Below are positions 16,344-24,275 of a stretch of DNA of 64,000 nt, piece after piece; the first letter of the stretch is position 1, and each line of letters begins with the position of its first letter. A program made the translations under genes and the position numbers. The stretch comes from JAMLHH01 sp037189845. GTDB taxonomy: Bacteria > Bacteroidota > Bacteroidia > Chitinophagales > JADIYW01. The notes beneath the pieces were generated by a model. The model was not told where the DNA came from. It did not search any database and worked only from the letters and a program-made list of their open reading frames with translations. The stretch is from contig JBBCIS010000008.1 in the NCBI GenBank assembly GCA_037189845.1, positions 186,001 to 250,000 on the forward strand, written 5' to 3'.

Positions 16344-18137
16344 TTAATCTAATTCGTCTTCATTCAATGTAGTTGTAATTCGGGTAAGATTACATAATCT
16401 TTTACTTAAGTATCCTACTTTAATCAGCTCATATTCATAAAAGTATTTGAGACAGGTGATCTTTGACTGCATGAAAGTATCAGCTCCGTTTTCAGTAATT
16501 TCTTTTTTTGCGACATTTGCAATTTTTAACCACTGCCAGCTCATGGCTATGATTCCCAACATTTCCAGATAAAGGGTCGCATCAGATAAAAATTCAACGC
16601 GTCCTTCTTTTTGAGCAACTCCGAAAAGGTGCATGGTTGTGTTTTGTACTACTCCCAGAGACTTTCCTAATTGTTCGGCATAATATGCTGTTTCAGTATC
16701 TTTTTTTGCGGTAGCTATTTCCTTCATGATTTCCTGAGCAAGGTACATGACAGCTTGTCCGTTTTTTGCCATAATTTTTCTGCCAAGTAAGTCCATACCA
16801 TGTATAGCCGTAGTTCCTTCATGGATAGGATGTATTCTTACTTCACGATAATATTGCTCTAAAGGAAAATCTTTCGTAAATCCATAGCCTCCCAGACATT
16901 GCAATGCCCAGCTGGTGGATATACAACCTGTTTCAGACGGATAAGATTTAGCTATCGGTGTTAATGTATCCAATAGTAACTTATATTTTTCTTTTTCTTC
17001 GCCTTCATGAACCCGGATAAGATCTTCATACATAGAGCATTGCAGCTCCAGTGAAAGTGCGCCTTCTACAAATGATTTCTGAGCTAAAAGAAGCCTTCTC
17101 ACGTCAGCATGCCGAACAATCGGAACCGGTGGCAAAGCAGGATCTTTGGCTGTGACAGGCCTTCCCTGGTGTCTTTCTCTTGAGTACTGTAAGCTGGCAT
17201 AATAGGCTGCTGTAGAGATAGAAGTAGCATGTAATCCAACAGAGATTCTGGCTTCATTCATCATCTGGAACATATAGCTGAGACCTTTATTGGCTTCACC
17301 TACCAGTTCTCCGATACAGTTGTCATTTTCTCCGAAAGATAAATGTGCAATGGGTGCTCCTTTGTATCCCATTTTATGATACAATCCGGCGGTCAGTACA
17401 TCATTACTCGTCAGATTACCGTTTTCATCCACCCGTTCTCTTGGTACAATAAACAGTGAAATACCTTTGATTCCTGCAGGAGCACCTTCTATACGTGCCA
17501 GCATCAGATGGATGACATTGTCCACTGCATCGTGATCTCCGCAGGAAATAAAAATCTTTTGCCCACTCATTTTATATTTTCCGTCACCAATAGGCTTAGC
17601 TGTAGATACTACATCTGTCAATGAGCTTCCTGCTTCCGGCTCGGTCAAAGCCATGGTTCCCTGCCATTTCCCGTCAAAGATGGATGGCACATACTTTTGT
17701 TTTTGTTCTTCTGTGCCAAAAGATAAAATTAAACCGGCTGCTCCCATACTTAGAAAAGGGAAAGCTGTAACGGAATAATTAGCGCATCCCATCACAAAGC
17801 TGGCGGCATACATGACTGTCACCGGTAAAAGATTGCCTCCGTATTCAATAGGTGCAGCACATGAAATCCATCCACCCTCACCCATGATTTTCATGATTTC
17901 CCTCATGTTGGGATGAACCCGGATTCTGCCATCTGCAAGCTGAGGTTCATCTCTGTCCATTTCAGTGAAAATCGGAAAGAGATATTCTTTAGCTACATCT
18001 TCTGTAGCATCTAAAAAGAGTTCGAATGTTTCTTTGTCGTGATGTTGGTATAATGGATATTGAGTTAATTGATCTACCTGATGAACCTGATTGAGTAAAA
18101 ATCTAAGATGCTTTTTGCTGTAAAATGGATATTCCAT
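16344..18137 (-). CDS. Acyl-CoA dehydrogenase (long, DmdC-like)
   Basis: 597-aa FAD acyl-CoA dehydrogenase. Domains: N-terminal extension and helical domain (1-155), FAD-binding middle beta domain with TMALTEPEAGSSLTDV (161-176) and KIFISCGDHD (194-203), and the C-terminal helical domain. The catalytic base is probably Glu440 in HPIHEGTTAIHGMDLLGRK, the EGTxxI-DL-RK motif of the long DmdC-like branch, followed by a further 150-aa helical tail. It would oxidise a CoA thioester in fatty-acid or methylthio-acid breakdown; the substrate cannot be assigned. It stands alone. Confidence 0.9.
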   Translation of the reverse strand: MEYPFYSKKHLRFLLNQVHQVDQLTQYPLYQHHDKETFELFLDATEDVAKEYLFPIFTEMDRDEPQLADGRIRVHPNMREIMKIMGEGGWISCAAPIEYGGNLLPVTVMYAASFVMGCANYSVTAFPFLSMGAAGLILSFGTEEQKQKYVPSIFDGKWQGTMALTEPEAGSSLTDVVSTAKPIGDGKYKMSGQKIFISCGDHDAVDNVIHLMLARIEGAPAGIKGISLFIVPRERVDENGNLTSNDVLTAGLYHKMGYKGAPIAHLSFGENDNCIGELVGEANKGLSYMFQMMNEARISVGLHATSISTAAYYASLQYSRERHQGRPVTAKDPALPPVPIVRHADVRRLLLAQKSFVEGALSLELQCSMYEDLIRVHEGEEKEKYKLLLDTLTPIAKSYPSETGCISTSWALQCLGGYGFTKDFPLEQYYREVRIHPIHEGTTAIHGMDLLGRKIMAKNGQAVMYLAQEIMKEIATAKKDTETAYYAEQLGKSLGVVQNTTMHLFGVAQKEGRVEFLSDATLYLEMLGIIAMSWQWLKIANVAKKEITENGADTFMQSKITCLKYFYEYELIKVGYLSKRLCNLTRITTTLNEDELD

Positions 18138-18266
18138 GCACTTTTGTTTTTCTCAATATAGAGAAAAATGGAGTTTAAATGATGGTTTGTCAAGATTATG
18201 TTTAGGAATTGATACGGATGAATTAAATAATCTTTCTTAAAATTTTAACATGATATATGAATTTGT

Positions 18267-18274
18267 TAGATTTG
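18267..18274 (+). promoter_or_regulatory. -7 promoter element TAGATTTG
   Basis: Perfect TAnnTTTG match 20 bp upstream of the lipoprotein ATG at 18295, with a T-rich stretch (18243-18246) at the -33 position. Confidence 0.5.
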
Positions 18275-18294
18275 TTAACTAAACGATCTTCCAA

Positions 18295-19458
18295 ATGTTT
18301 AAAAACTATCGCCTGTACTTATGGGCATTCCTTTTGGTTCTGATTGCAGGAGCATGTAAAAAAGAACCTTTAGCTCTTCAAAAAGAAACTGTCAAAACTA
18401 ATTTAACTGCAGAACAGGAAACGTTCATTTTAAGTGAGCTTGCCAGATACGCAGCTGATACCACACCGGTTTCTGCCCGTGAGAGAGATTTACTGAACCA
18501 GTTGCATACTATGGCGCAGGACATGGATTTTTATTATGAAGGTGTAGATCAGGAGCCGGATTGGGAGGCTAAGTACAACAGGATTCGTTCCAACATGTTT
18601 AATCGTGTGGATGAAGTAGCTTCTATCGCCAGCGACTTTTATGATGGCAATGAAGGTAAAGTTATTTTAGCTAAAAACTCTTATGTATTAATGAGTTACC
18701 ACTCTTTGGAAAGATACATGAGTGAGTTTATGTGGACAAAATTAGGACTGTTTGCTGCCAATGAAGTGAGAAGCGGGATCGTTCTTTCTTACGTTTTGCG
18801 TCAGGTACTGATGCAGTCAAAAATTGATTTGGTGATAGACGGGCTGAGCGGATTGAATATTCCGTCAGTACTTTATGAATCCAACCGGATTTTGATGGGC
18901 GGTCAAATCAGCGTATTTACAGATATCGGTGCTCTAGGCTTATTGAACCACAGATATGGACCTGAAACGTTTATCAATGAGCCATGGCTGACTCAGGAAG
19001 CCCGTGATGGATATGCGGTTCAGAAACAGGCACAGGATGCATTGTCAGCAGGCAATGTGACTTTGTATCAGGATCTGCAAACGGAGGCTGCCATATTGTT
19101 CGGTGCACATGAGCAATTATATACATTAGACCCGCTTTGGAGTACAGATATCATGGGAGAGCTTGCCAAAATCAATATCTGGATGCATGATGCCTCTAAA
19201 GGCGGTCTGGCATTGTTTGGTGATATTTTTATCGGAACCAATAAATTTACAGAATTCCTGTTTGGTTATGTAGTAAAGCTTCCTTTATCCAATCATGATT
19301 TGAGAAGTGGTCATGATCGTGTTGAAATTGCAAGAAATGGATTTCATTCATTGAATAGCTTGCGTAAGAGTTCCAGATGGAGTCCCTGGGTAGAGCGTTC
19401 TGAGAAGAAATTAGGTTTGCAGCAAGGTATTTATAATATCAAAGGATTTAATCCATAA
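18295..19458 (+). CDS. Orphan lipoprotein of unknown function
   Basis: 387-aa lipoprotein: signal peptide with lipobox LIAGA-C near residue 21, then KKEP. The body is mainly alpha-helical with no recognised motif. Patches that look conserved-like are SYHSLERYMSEFMW, FAANEVRSGIVLSYVLRQ, GLSGLNIPSVLYESNRILMGGQISVFTDIG and the tail ATRNGFHSLNSLRKSSRWSPW-like region. There is no catalytic triad or metal motif that I can defend. It has its own promoter (18267) and a terminator (19481-19509), so it is a single-gene unit. Length and intact signal argue for a real gene; function unknown. Confidence 0.7.
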   Translation: MFKNYRLYLWAFLLVLIAGACKKEPLALQKETVKTNLTAEQETFILSELARYAADTTPVSARERDLLNQLHTMAQDMDFYYEGVDQEPDWEAKYNRIRSNMFNRVDEVASIASDFYDGNEGKVILAKNSYVLMSYHSLERYMSEFMWTKLGLFAANEVRSGIVLSYVLRQVLMQSKIDLVIDGLSGLNIPSVLYESNRILMGGQISVFTDIGALGLLNHRYGPETFINEPWLTQEARDGYAVQKQAQDALSAGNVTLYQDLQTEAAILFGAHEQLYTLDPLWSTDIMGELAKINIWMHDASKGGLALFGDIFIGTNKFTEFLFGYVVKLPLSNHDLRSGHDRVEIARNGFHSLNSLRKSSRWSPWVERSEKKLGLQQGIYNIKGFNP

Positions 19459-19480
19459 CAGAGATTAAAATAAGATAGAT

Positions 19481-19509
19481 AAAGGCAGTCAGAAATGGCT
19501 GCCTTTTTT
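19481..19509 (+). terminator. Rho-independent terminator of the orphan lipoprotein gene
   Basis: AAAGGCAG (19481-19488) pairs with CTGCCTTT (19499-19506) and runs into TTTTTT. It lies 23 bp after the stop at 19458. Confidence 0.75.
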
Positions 19510-19526
19510 GATTGCTCTGTCCCAAA

Positions 19527-19560
19527 ATAAAAATGCGATAGCATTTCTACTATCGCACTT
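19527..19560 (-). terminator. Rho-independent terminator of parA-parB
   Basis: On the minus strand TGCGATAG and CTATCGCA (19534-19541 and 19550-19557) form an 8-bp stem, followed by TTTTTATTTT. It lies just after the parB stop at 19579. Confidence 0.75.
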
Positions 19561-19578
19561 CTGTTATTCAATATTCAG

Positions 19579-20484
19579 TTAAGATTCTTTTTCCAGAAGC
19601 TCAATCAATCTTTCCAGATCAGCAGCAGAGTAAAAAGGAATAATGATTTCCCCTTTATCTTCGTTGCCTTTTTTGATTCTTACTTTTGTTTCCAAAGCAT
19701 CTGTCAGCCTGTTTTGTACTTGTACATATGCAGGAGAAAGCTGCTTTACTTCTGCGACTTTAGCAACAGGCTTGTTGTTTTTATCATTCAAAATTCTTAC
19801 CAGCTCTTCTGTTTTTCTTACAGAAAGCCCTTTGGATTCTATTTCTTTGAAAGCAATAATTTGTTTTTCAATATCAGTGATTGCAATCAATGCTCTTGCA
19901 TGTCCCATAGAAATAGAACGTGCTTTTAATGCATGTTGGATTTCAGGTGGGAGTTTTAGTAATCTTAAGTAGTTCGTTACTGTAGAACGGTCTTTTCCTA
20001 ATCTTTCACCCAGCGTTTCATGCGTCAGCTCGCATTCGTCGATTAATCTTTTGTAATTGATAGAAATCTCCATCGCATTCAGATCTTCTCTCTGAATGTT
20101 TTCTATCAGAGCAATCTCTAAAGATTCCTGGTCATTGACTTCTCTTACATACGCAGGAATATCCGGTTGTCTGGCCATTTTGGAAGCCCTTAGTCTTCTT
20201 TCTCCCGCTATCAGCTGATATTTTTTCGGTGCAATTTTTCTGACCGTAATTGGCTGAATTACACCATGAATTCTGATCGAATTCGAAAGATCTTTCAGTG
20301 CTTCCTCATTAAAATCTACACGGGGTTGAAAAGGGTTGACCTCTATATCTTCCAAAGGAATTTTTGACACGGTATTGATGATCGAATCCGCATCATATTC
20401 ATTGATCTTAATGATTTCATTTTCTTCACTCATATCAGATAACAAAGCTCTGATACCACTACCCACAAATTTTTTCTTCGCCAT
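19579..20484 (-). CDS. parB: ParB chromosome-partitioning CTPase
   Basis: 301-aa ParB/Spo0J. The N-terminal CTP-binding region has VNPFQPRVDF (50-59) and the arginine patch GERRLRAS (94-101). Then come ALIENIQREDLNAMEI, the parS-recognising helix-turn-helix (LTHETLGERLGKDRSTVTNYLRLLKLP, given here only in part: LGKDRSTVTNYLRLL) and a C-terminal dimerisation domain ending LERLIELLEKES. It loads on parS and slides as a CTP-gated clamp. It begins 1 bp after the parA stop, so the two are cotranscribed. No parS palindrome of the GTTTCACGTGAAAC type was seen in the window. Confidence 0.95.
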   Translation of the reverse strand: MAKKKFVGSGIRALLSDMSEENEIIKINEYDADSIINTVSKIPLEDIEVNPFQPRVDFNEEALKDLSNSIRIHGVIQPITVRKIAPKKYQLIAGERRLRASKMARQPDIPAYVREVNDQESLEIALIENIQREDLNAMEISINYKRLIDECELTHETLGERLGKDRSTVTNYLRLLKLPPEIQHALKARSISMGHARALIAITDIEKQIIAFKEIESKGLSVRKTEELVRILNDKNNKPVAKVAEVKQLSPAYVQVQNRLTDALETKVRIKKGNEDKGEIIIPFYSAADLERLIELLEKES

Positions 20485-20485
20485 A

Positions 20486-21289
20486 TTAGTTGAGTTCCGC
20501 TGTTGAATCTCCTACAGAAGGGATCAAATCGTTTGATTGTAATATTTCTCTTGCAAGATTTAAATAATTGAAAGCACCTTTGCTGTCTGCATCGTACATA
20601 ATGACAGGCATACGCATGCTTTGAGCTTCACCTAATCGGGTATTCCTGTGTACAATAGTTTTAAACACACTGTCACCGAATCTTCTTTTTACTTCCTGTA
20701 CCACCTGATTGGATAGATTTAATCTGGAATCATACATCGTCAACAAAATACCTTCTATTTCCAAATCAGGATTTAATCTTGATTGAACAATTTTAATGGT
20801 ATTCAGTAATTTCCCTAAACCTTCCAATGCAAAAAACTCACATTGTACAGGAATCAGTACAGAATCAGATGCTGTCAAAGCATTTACAGTGATCAATCCC
20901 AAAGAAGGTGAACAGTCGATAATGATAAAGTCAAAATCATTTTTGAGCGGTTCAAACATTGTTTTCATGATGCGCTCTCTGTTCGGGTGATTAATTAGCT
21001 CAATTTCTGCTCCGACGAGATCCAGGTGTGATGGGATCAGAAATAAGTTAGGAGTTTCTGTTTCCAAAACAACATCCTTAGCTGTTTTTTCGTCAATCAG
21101 ACATTCATACAAACTGACTTTGATGGCTTTGGGGTCAAATCCGCAACCACTGGTGCTGTTTGCCTGCGGATCGGCATCTACCAGCAAGGTTTTATATTCC
21201 AAAATGGCTAAGCTTGCAGCAAGATTAATTGCAGAAGTTGTTTTTCCTACACCGCCTTTTTGATTAGCAATACTGATTATTTTTCCCAT
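20486..21289 (-). CDS. parA: ParA/Soj partitioning ATPase
   Basis: 267-aa Walker-type ParA (Soj) ATPase that acts with ParB in origin segregation. The deviant Walker A KGGVGKTTSAIN begins at residue 11, with both the signature and catalytic lysines present. LLVDADPQANSTSGCG and FDFIIIDCSPSLGLITVNAL supply switch I and Walker B. The length is typical for chromosomal Soj rather than for longer plasmid ParAs, which have an N-terminal HTH. It is the first gene of parA-parB, 15 bp after the UPF0173 gene's stop, so all three may be one transcript. Confidence 0.95.
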   Translation of the reverse strand: MGKIISIANQKGGVGKTTSAINLAASLAILEYKTLLVDADPQANSTSGCGFDPKAIKVSLYECLIDEKTAKDVVLETETPNLFLIPSHLDLVGAEIELINHPNRERIMKTMFEPLKNDFDFIIIDCSPSLGLITVNALTASDSVLIPVQCEFFALEGLGKLLNTIKIVQSRLNPDLEIEGILLTMYDSRLNLSNQVVQEVKRRFGDSVFKTIVHRNTRLGEAQSMRMPVIMYDADSKGAFNYLNLAREILQSNDLIPSVGDSTAELN

Positions 21290-21304
21290 TTCTACTTGTC
21301 CTTA

Positions 21305-21988
21305 TTAAATTTCAATAGTTTCTCCGATTGCAGGCAGATGTAATTGGATGCCCTTTTCAGAGAAATGTCTTCGTGCCTGGTCGTGATCAATTTTTATAAA
21401 GCCAAAAGTGTCATAATGAACACCCACCACTTTTTTTGTCTGAACAAATTCAGCTGCTGCAACTGCATCTTCTGCATCCATTGTGAAGTTATCCCCGATA
21501 GGTAAGACCGCAAAATCTAGCTTTGCCCATCTTGGAATCAATTGCATATCCAATGTGAGTGCTGTATCACCGCTGTAATAAAATTCACCTTCCTCAGTTA
21601 TGAAAACAAAACCCATTGGATTTCCTCCATAGCTTCCATCCGGCAAACCGGAAGAGTGTTGGGCTACTACGCATTTTACGGTTCCGAAGTCAAAATTCCA
21701 CTTACCACCGGTATTCATAGGATGAATTTTTTCTATACCCTGTTTTTGCAACCAGTCAGTTACTTCAAAAGCTGCCACACACGTAGCTCCTGTTTTCTGA
21801 GCCAATGTCACTGCATCTGCAATATGATCTGCATGGCCATGAGAGATGAAGATATAATCACAGGAAATGTCATCCAGTGAAACAATATTATGTGTCAGCT
21901 CATTGGGTGTAATGAACGGATCAAAGAGTATTTTCTTTCCTTTAATTTCTACTGCAAAGCATGCATGACCGTAAAATGTAAATTTCAT
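21305..21988 (-). CDS. UPF0173 metal-dependent hydrolase
   Basis: 227-aa MBL-fold protein of the UPF0173/UlaG-like family. Metal ligands are in HGHADHIAD (His50, His52, Asp54, His55). Other motifs are YGHACFAVEI at the N-terminus, KILFDPFITPN, YYSGDTALTLDMQLI and VGVHYDTFGFI with the last His. It is a cytosolic hydrolase of unknown substrate. A perfect -7 box on the minus strand (22011-22018) lies 22 bp upstream, so it heads the unit leading into parA-parB. Confidence 0.88.
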   Translation of the reverse strand: MKFTFYGHACFAVEIKGKKILFDPFITPNELTHNIVSLDDISCDYIFISHGHADHIADAVTLAQKTGATCVAAFEVTDWLQKQGIEKIHPMNTGGKWNFDFGTVKCVVAQHSSGLPDGSYGGNPMGFVFITEEGEFYYSGDTALTLDMQLIPRWAKLDFAVLPIGDNFTMDAEDAVAAAEFVQTKKVVGVHYDTFGFIKIDHDQARRHFSEKGIQLHLPAIGETIEI

Positions 21989-22010
21989 AGCTCAGACTTT
22001 TTAGCTTTTT

Positions 22011-22018
22011 CAAAGATA
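22011..22018 (-). promoter_or_regulatory. -7 promoter element TATCTTTG for the UPF0173-parAB unit
   Basis: Perfect TAnnTTTG on the minus strand, 22 bp before the ATG at 21988. It is divergent from the promoter at 22086-22115. Confidence 0.55.
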
Positions 22019-22085
22019 GTGGTATTCCAACTGACATCTTTCAAATGCATGGGATATTTGCCCACAAATGACTGTGGATAATAAG

Positions 22086-22115
22086 TTGAAAAAAACTTAT
22101 GAACATGTATCTTTG
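22086..22115 (+). promoter_or_regulatory. Bacteroidota-type promoter (TTG -33, TATCTTTG -7)
   Basis: TTG at 22086-22088, 19 bp, then TATCTTTG at 22108-22115: the classic Bacteroidota spacing. It lies inside the longer open frame beginning at 22099 and so supports the start at 22135. Confidence 0.65.
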
Positions 22116-22134
22116 CCACAACTTTAATTTAAAT

Positions 22135-22659
22135 ATGATAACACTCGTATCAGGCACTAACCGTCCCAATAGCTGGACCCGTAAAGTGACAGATGTATAT
22201 AAAAGCAGACTGGAAAAAAAAGGTGTAGAGTTTAAGCTTCTGGATTTGATGGATCTTCCGGATGATATTTTTAATATAAATATGTACGACATTAAATCGC
22301 CGGATTTCGCACAATTAGAAAAGGAAGTACTTTATCCTGCAACGAAATATATCTTTATTATCCCTGAGTACAATGGTAGTTTTCCGGGAGTGCTAAAACT
22401 GATGATAGATGCCAGCGATATCAGAAACAGCTTCCATCACAAAACAGCTGCTTTAGTAGGGGTATCTGATGGAAGAGCAGGTAACCTGAGAGGTATGGAT
22501 GATATTACAAATGTATTTAACTATCTGAAAATAAATGTCTTACATAGTAAAATTCCTATTTCTTCTATCAGTAAGCAATTTAATGCTGATGGTGAATTTA
22601 TAGCTGAAGAAACTTTGAATCTGATAGATCAGCAAATAGATCTTTTAGTAGCCATGTAA
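22135..22659 (+). CDS. NAD(P)H-dependent FMN reductase
   Basis: 174-aa flavodoxin-fold reductase. SGTNRPNSWTRKV (phosphate-binding loop for FMN) is at the N-terminus, PEYNGSFPGVLK contacts the isoalloxazine ring, and VGVSDGRAGNLRG lies near the C-terminal third. It would reduce FMN or quinones with NAD(P)H in the cytosol. The start at 22135 was chosen because the promoter -7 box at 22108-22115 sits inside the longer frame. The next gene begins 9 bp after its stop, so the two are cotranscribed although the functional link is unclear. Confidence 0.88.
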   Translation: MITLVSGTNRPNSWTRKVTDVYKSRLEKKGVEFKLLDLMDLPDDIFNINMYDIKSPDFAQLEKEVLYPATKYIFIIPEYNGSFPGVLKLMIDASDIRNSFHHKTAALVGVSDGRAGNLRGMDDITNVFNYLKINVLHSKIPISSISKQFNADGEFIAEETLNLIDQQIDLLVAM

Positions 22660-22668
22660 TTGGTTCGT

Positions 22669-24273
22669 ATGAATCGCATTGCCGCCATATTCTTCGTTTG
22701 TCTCAGTTTTGCAGGATGTAAAAGTTCTGAAAATAAAGACGACAGAAAAATATTCCGGTTCAATGTCTCAGTTGGAGTTACTTCTTTGGATCCTGCTTTT
22801 TCAAAAGATCAGGCTACGATGTGGATGTGTAACCAATTGTATAATGGATTGCTGCAATTGGATGATTCACTGAATGTTATACCTTCGATAGCAAAATCGT
22901 ATATCGTTTCAGAAGATGGATTGAAATACACTTTTGTTTTGAGGAATGATGTGTATTTTCATGACCATGAGCTATTTGAGAATGGAAAGGGAAGAAGGGT
23001 AGTAGCGGATGATTTTGTCTATAGTTTCCAAAGGATTATTGATGAAAAAGTAGCTTCTCCCGGTGGCTGGCTTTTTAATGGGAAGGTCAGAGATATGCTG
23101 CCGTTTGAAGCAATTAATGATACGACTTTTGTAATAAATCTGAAGCTGCCTTTCAGACCGATGGCAAGTTTACTGACCTTACAATATTGTTCTGTAGTAC
23201 CAAAAGAAATTGTAGAGCATTATGGTAAGGATTTCAGAAAAATAGCGATAGGCACAGGACCTTTTCAGCTTGTGAAGTGGCAGGAGCAGGTCGCTCTGGT
23301 TTTTAAGAGAAATGACAATTATTTCGAAAAAGATAAAAATGGCGATAGGCTGCCTTATCTGGATGGAGTCAGGATCAGTTTCCTGAACGATAGAGCTGTG
23401 GAGTTTCTGCAGTTTATCCAGGGAAATTTAGATATAGTTTCCGGAATCGATAAATCATTCAGAGATAAGGCGGTAGACTCTAAAGGTCAACTGAAGGTAC
23501 ATCTGTCTGATAAAGTAACCATGCTCAGAATGTCCTATATGAATACTGAATATCTGGGCTTCTCCATGGGAAAAGTACAGAATGAAGCTTTGAAGAACAG
23601 AAAAGTCAGACAAGCTATCAATTATGCTATAGACAGGGAGAAAATGATCATTTACCTGAGAAATGGTATTGGGATACCTGCATATCATGGCATTATTCCG
23701 CAGGGAGTGAAGGGATTTAATGCTGATGTAAAGGGATATGACTATCAGCCGGAACTGGCAAAAAAGCTTTTGGCTGAAGCAGGTTATCCTGATGGTGCCG
23801 GGCTGAAACCTGTTACATTAAGCTCTAATCCTATGTACCAGGATCTGACAGAATTTATTGCGAAATCATTGGAAGAAGTCGGTATAAAAGTCATTGTACA
23901 ATTATCTCCCGGATCATTTTTGAGAGAAGCTATGGCAAAAAACGAAGTGGATTTCTTCCGTGCATCCTGGATTGGGGATTATCCTGATGCTGAGAATTTT
24001 TTAGCCATATTTTATGGTAAAAACAGTGCGCCACCTAACTATACATACTTTAGAAATGATCAATACGATCGTTTATATCAGAAAGCGTTATCTGCCAAAA
24101 CTGATGAAGAAGCATTAAATATCTATCACCAATTAGAGCAAATCATGCTGGAGGAGGCACCTGTTGTACCGTTATTTTACGACGAGCTGATCCGGTTTAC
24201 CGGACAAAGAGTAAAATATTTGTCCAGTAATCCTATGAATCTGTTAGTGTTAAAGGACGCTGTAATAGATTAG
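22669..24273 (+). CDS. Peptide ABC transporter substrate-binding lipoprotein (SBP_bac_5)
   Basis: 534-aa solute-binding protein of the OppA/DppA family. The lipobox LSFAG-C near residue 17 anchors it to a membrane. Family features: the opening VGVTSLDPAFSKDQATMW, LYNGLLQLDDSLNVIPSIAKSY, and FRKIAIGTGPFQLVKWQ. Further on are VRQAINYAIDREKMI and the closing APVVPLFYDELIRF. The ligand is probably an oligopeptide or other small amide. No permease or ATPase genes adjoin it, so it must work with components coded elsewhere. The ATG at 22669 is preferred to an in-frame TTG at 22660. Confidence 0.9.
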   Translation: MNRIAAIFFVCLSFAGCKSSENKDDRKIFRFNVSVGVTSLDPAFSKDQATMWMCNQLYNGLLQLDDSLNVIPSIAKSYIVSEDGLKYTFVLRNDVYFHDHELFENGKGRRVVADDFVYSFQRIIDEKVASPGGWLFNGKVRDMLPFEAINDTTFVINLKLPFRPMASLLTLQYCSVVPKEIVEHYGKDFRKIAIGTGPFQLVKWQEQVALVFKRNDNYFEKDKNGDRLPYLDGVRISFLNDRAVEFLQFIQGNLDIVSGIDKSFRDKAVDSKGQLKVHLSDKVTMLRMSYMNTEYLGFSMGKVQNEALKNRKVRQAINYAIDREKMIIYLRNGIGIPAYHGIIPQGVKGFNADVKGYDYQPELAKKLLAEAGYPDGAGLKPVTLSSNPMYQDLTEFIAKSLEEVGIKVIVQLSPGSFLREAMAKNEVDFFRASWIGDYPDAENFLAIFYGKNSAPPNYTYFRNDQYDRLYQKALSAKTDEEALNIYHQLEQIMLEEAPVVPLFYDELIRFTGQRVKYLSSNPMNLLVLKDAVID

Positions 24274-24275
24274 GA

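Noticed and set aside
19579..21289. parS/origin near parAB
   Set aside because: No GTTTCACGTGAAAC-like palindrome or DnaA box cluster was found in this window.
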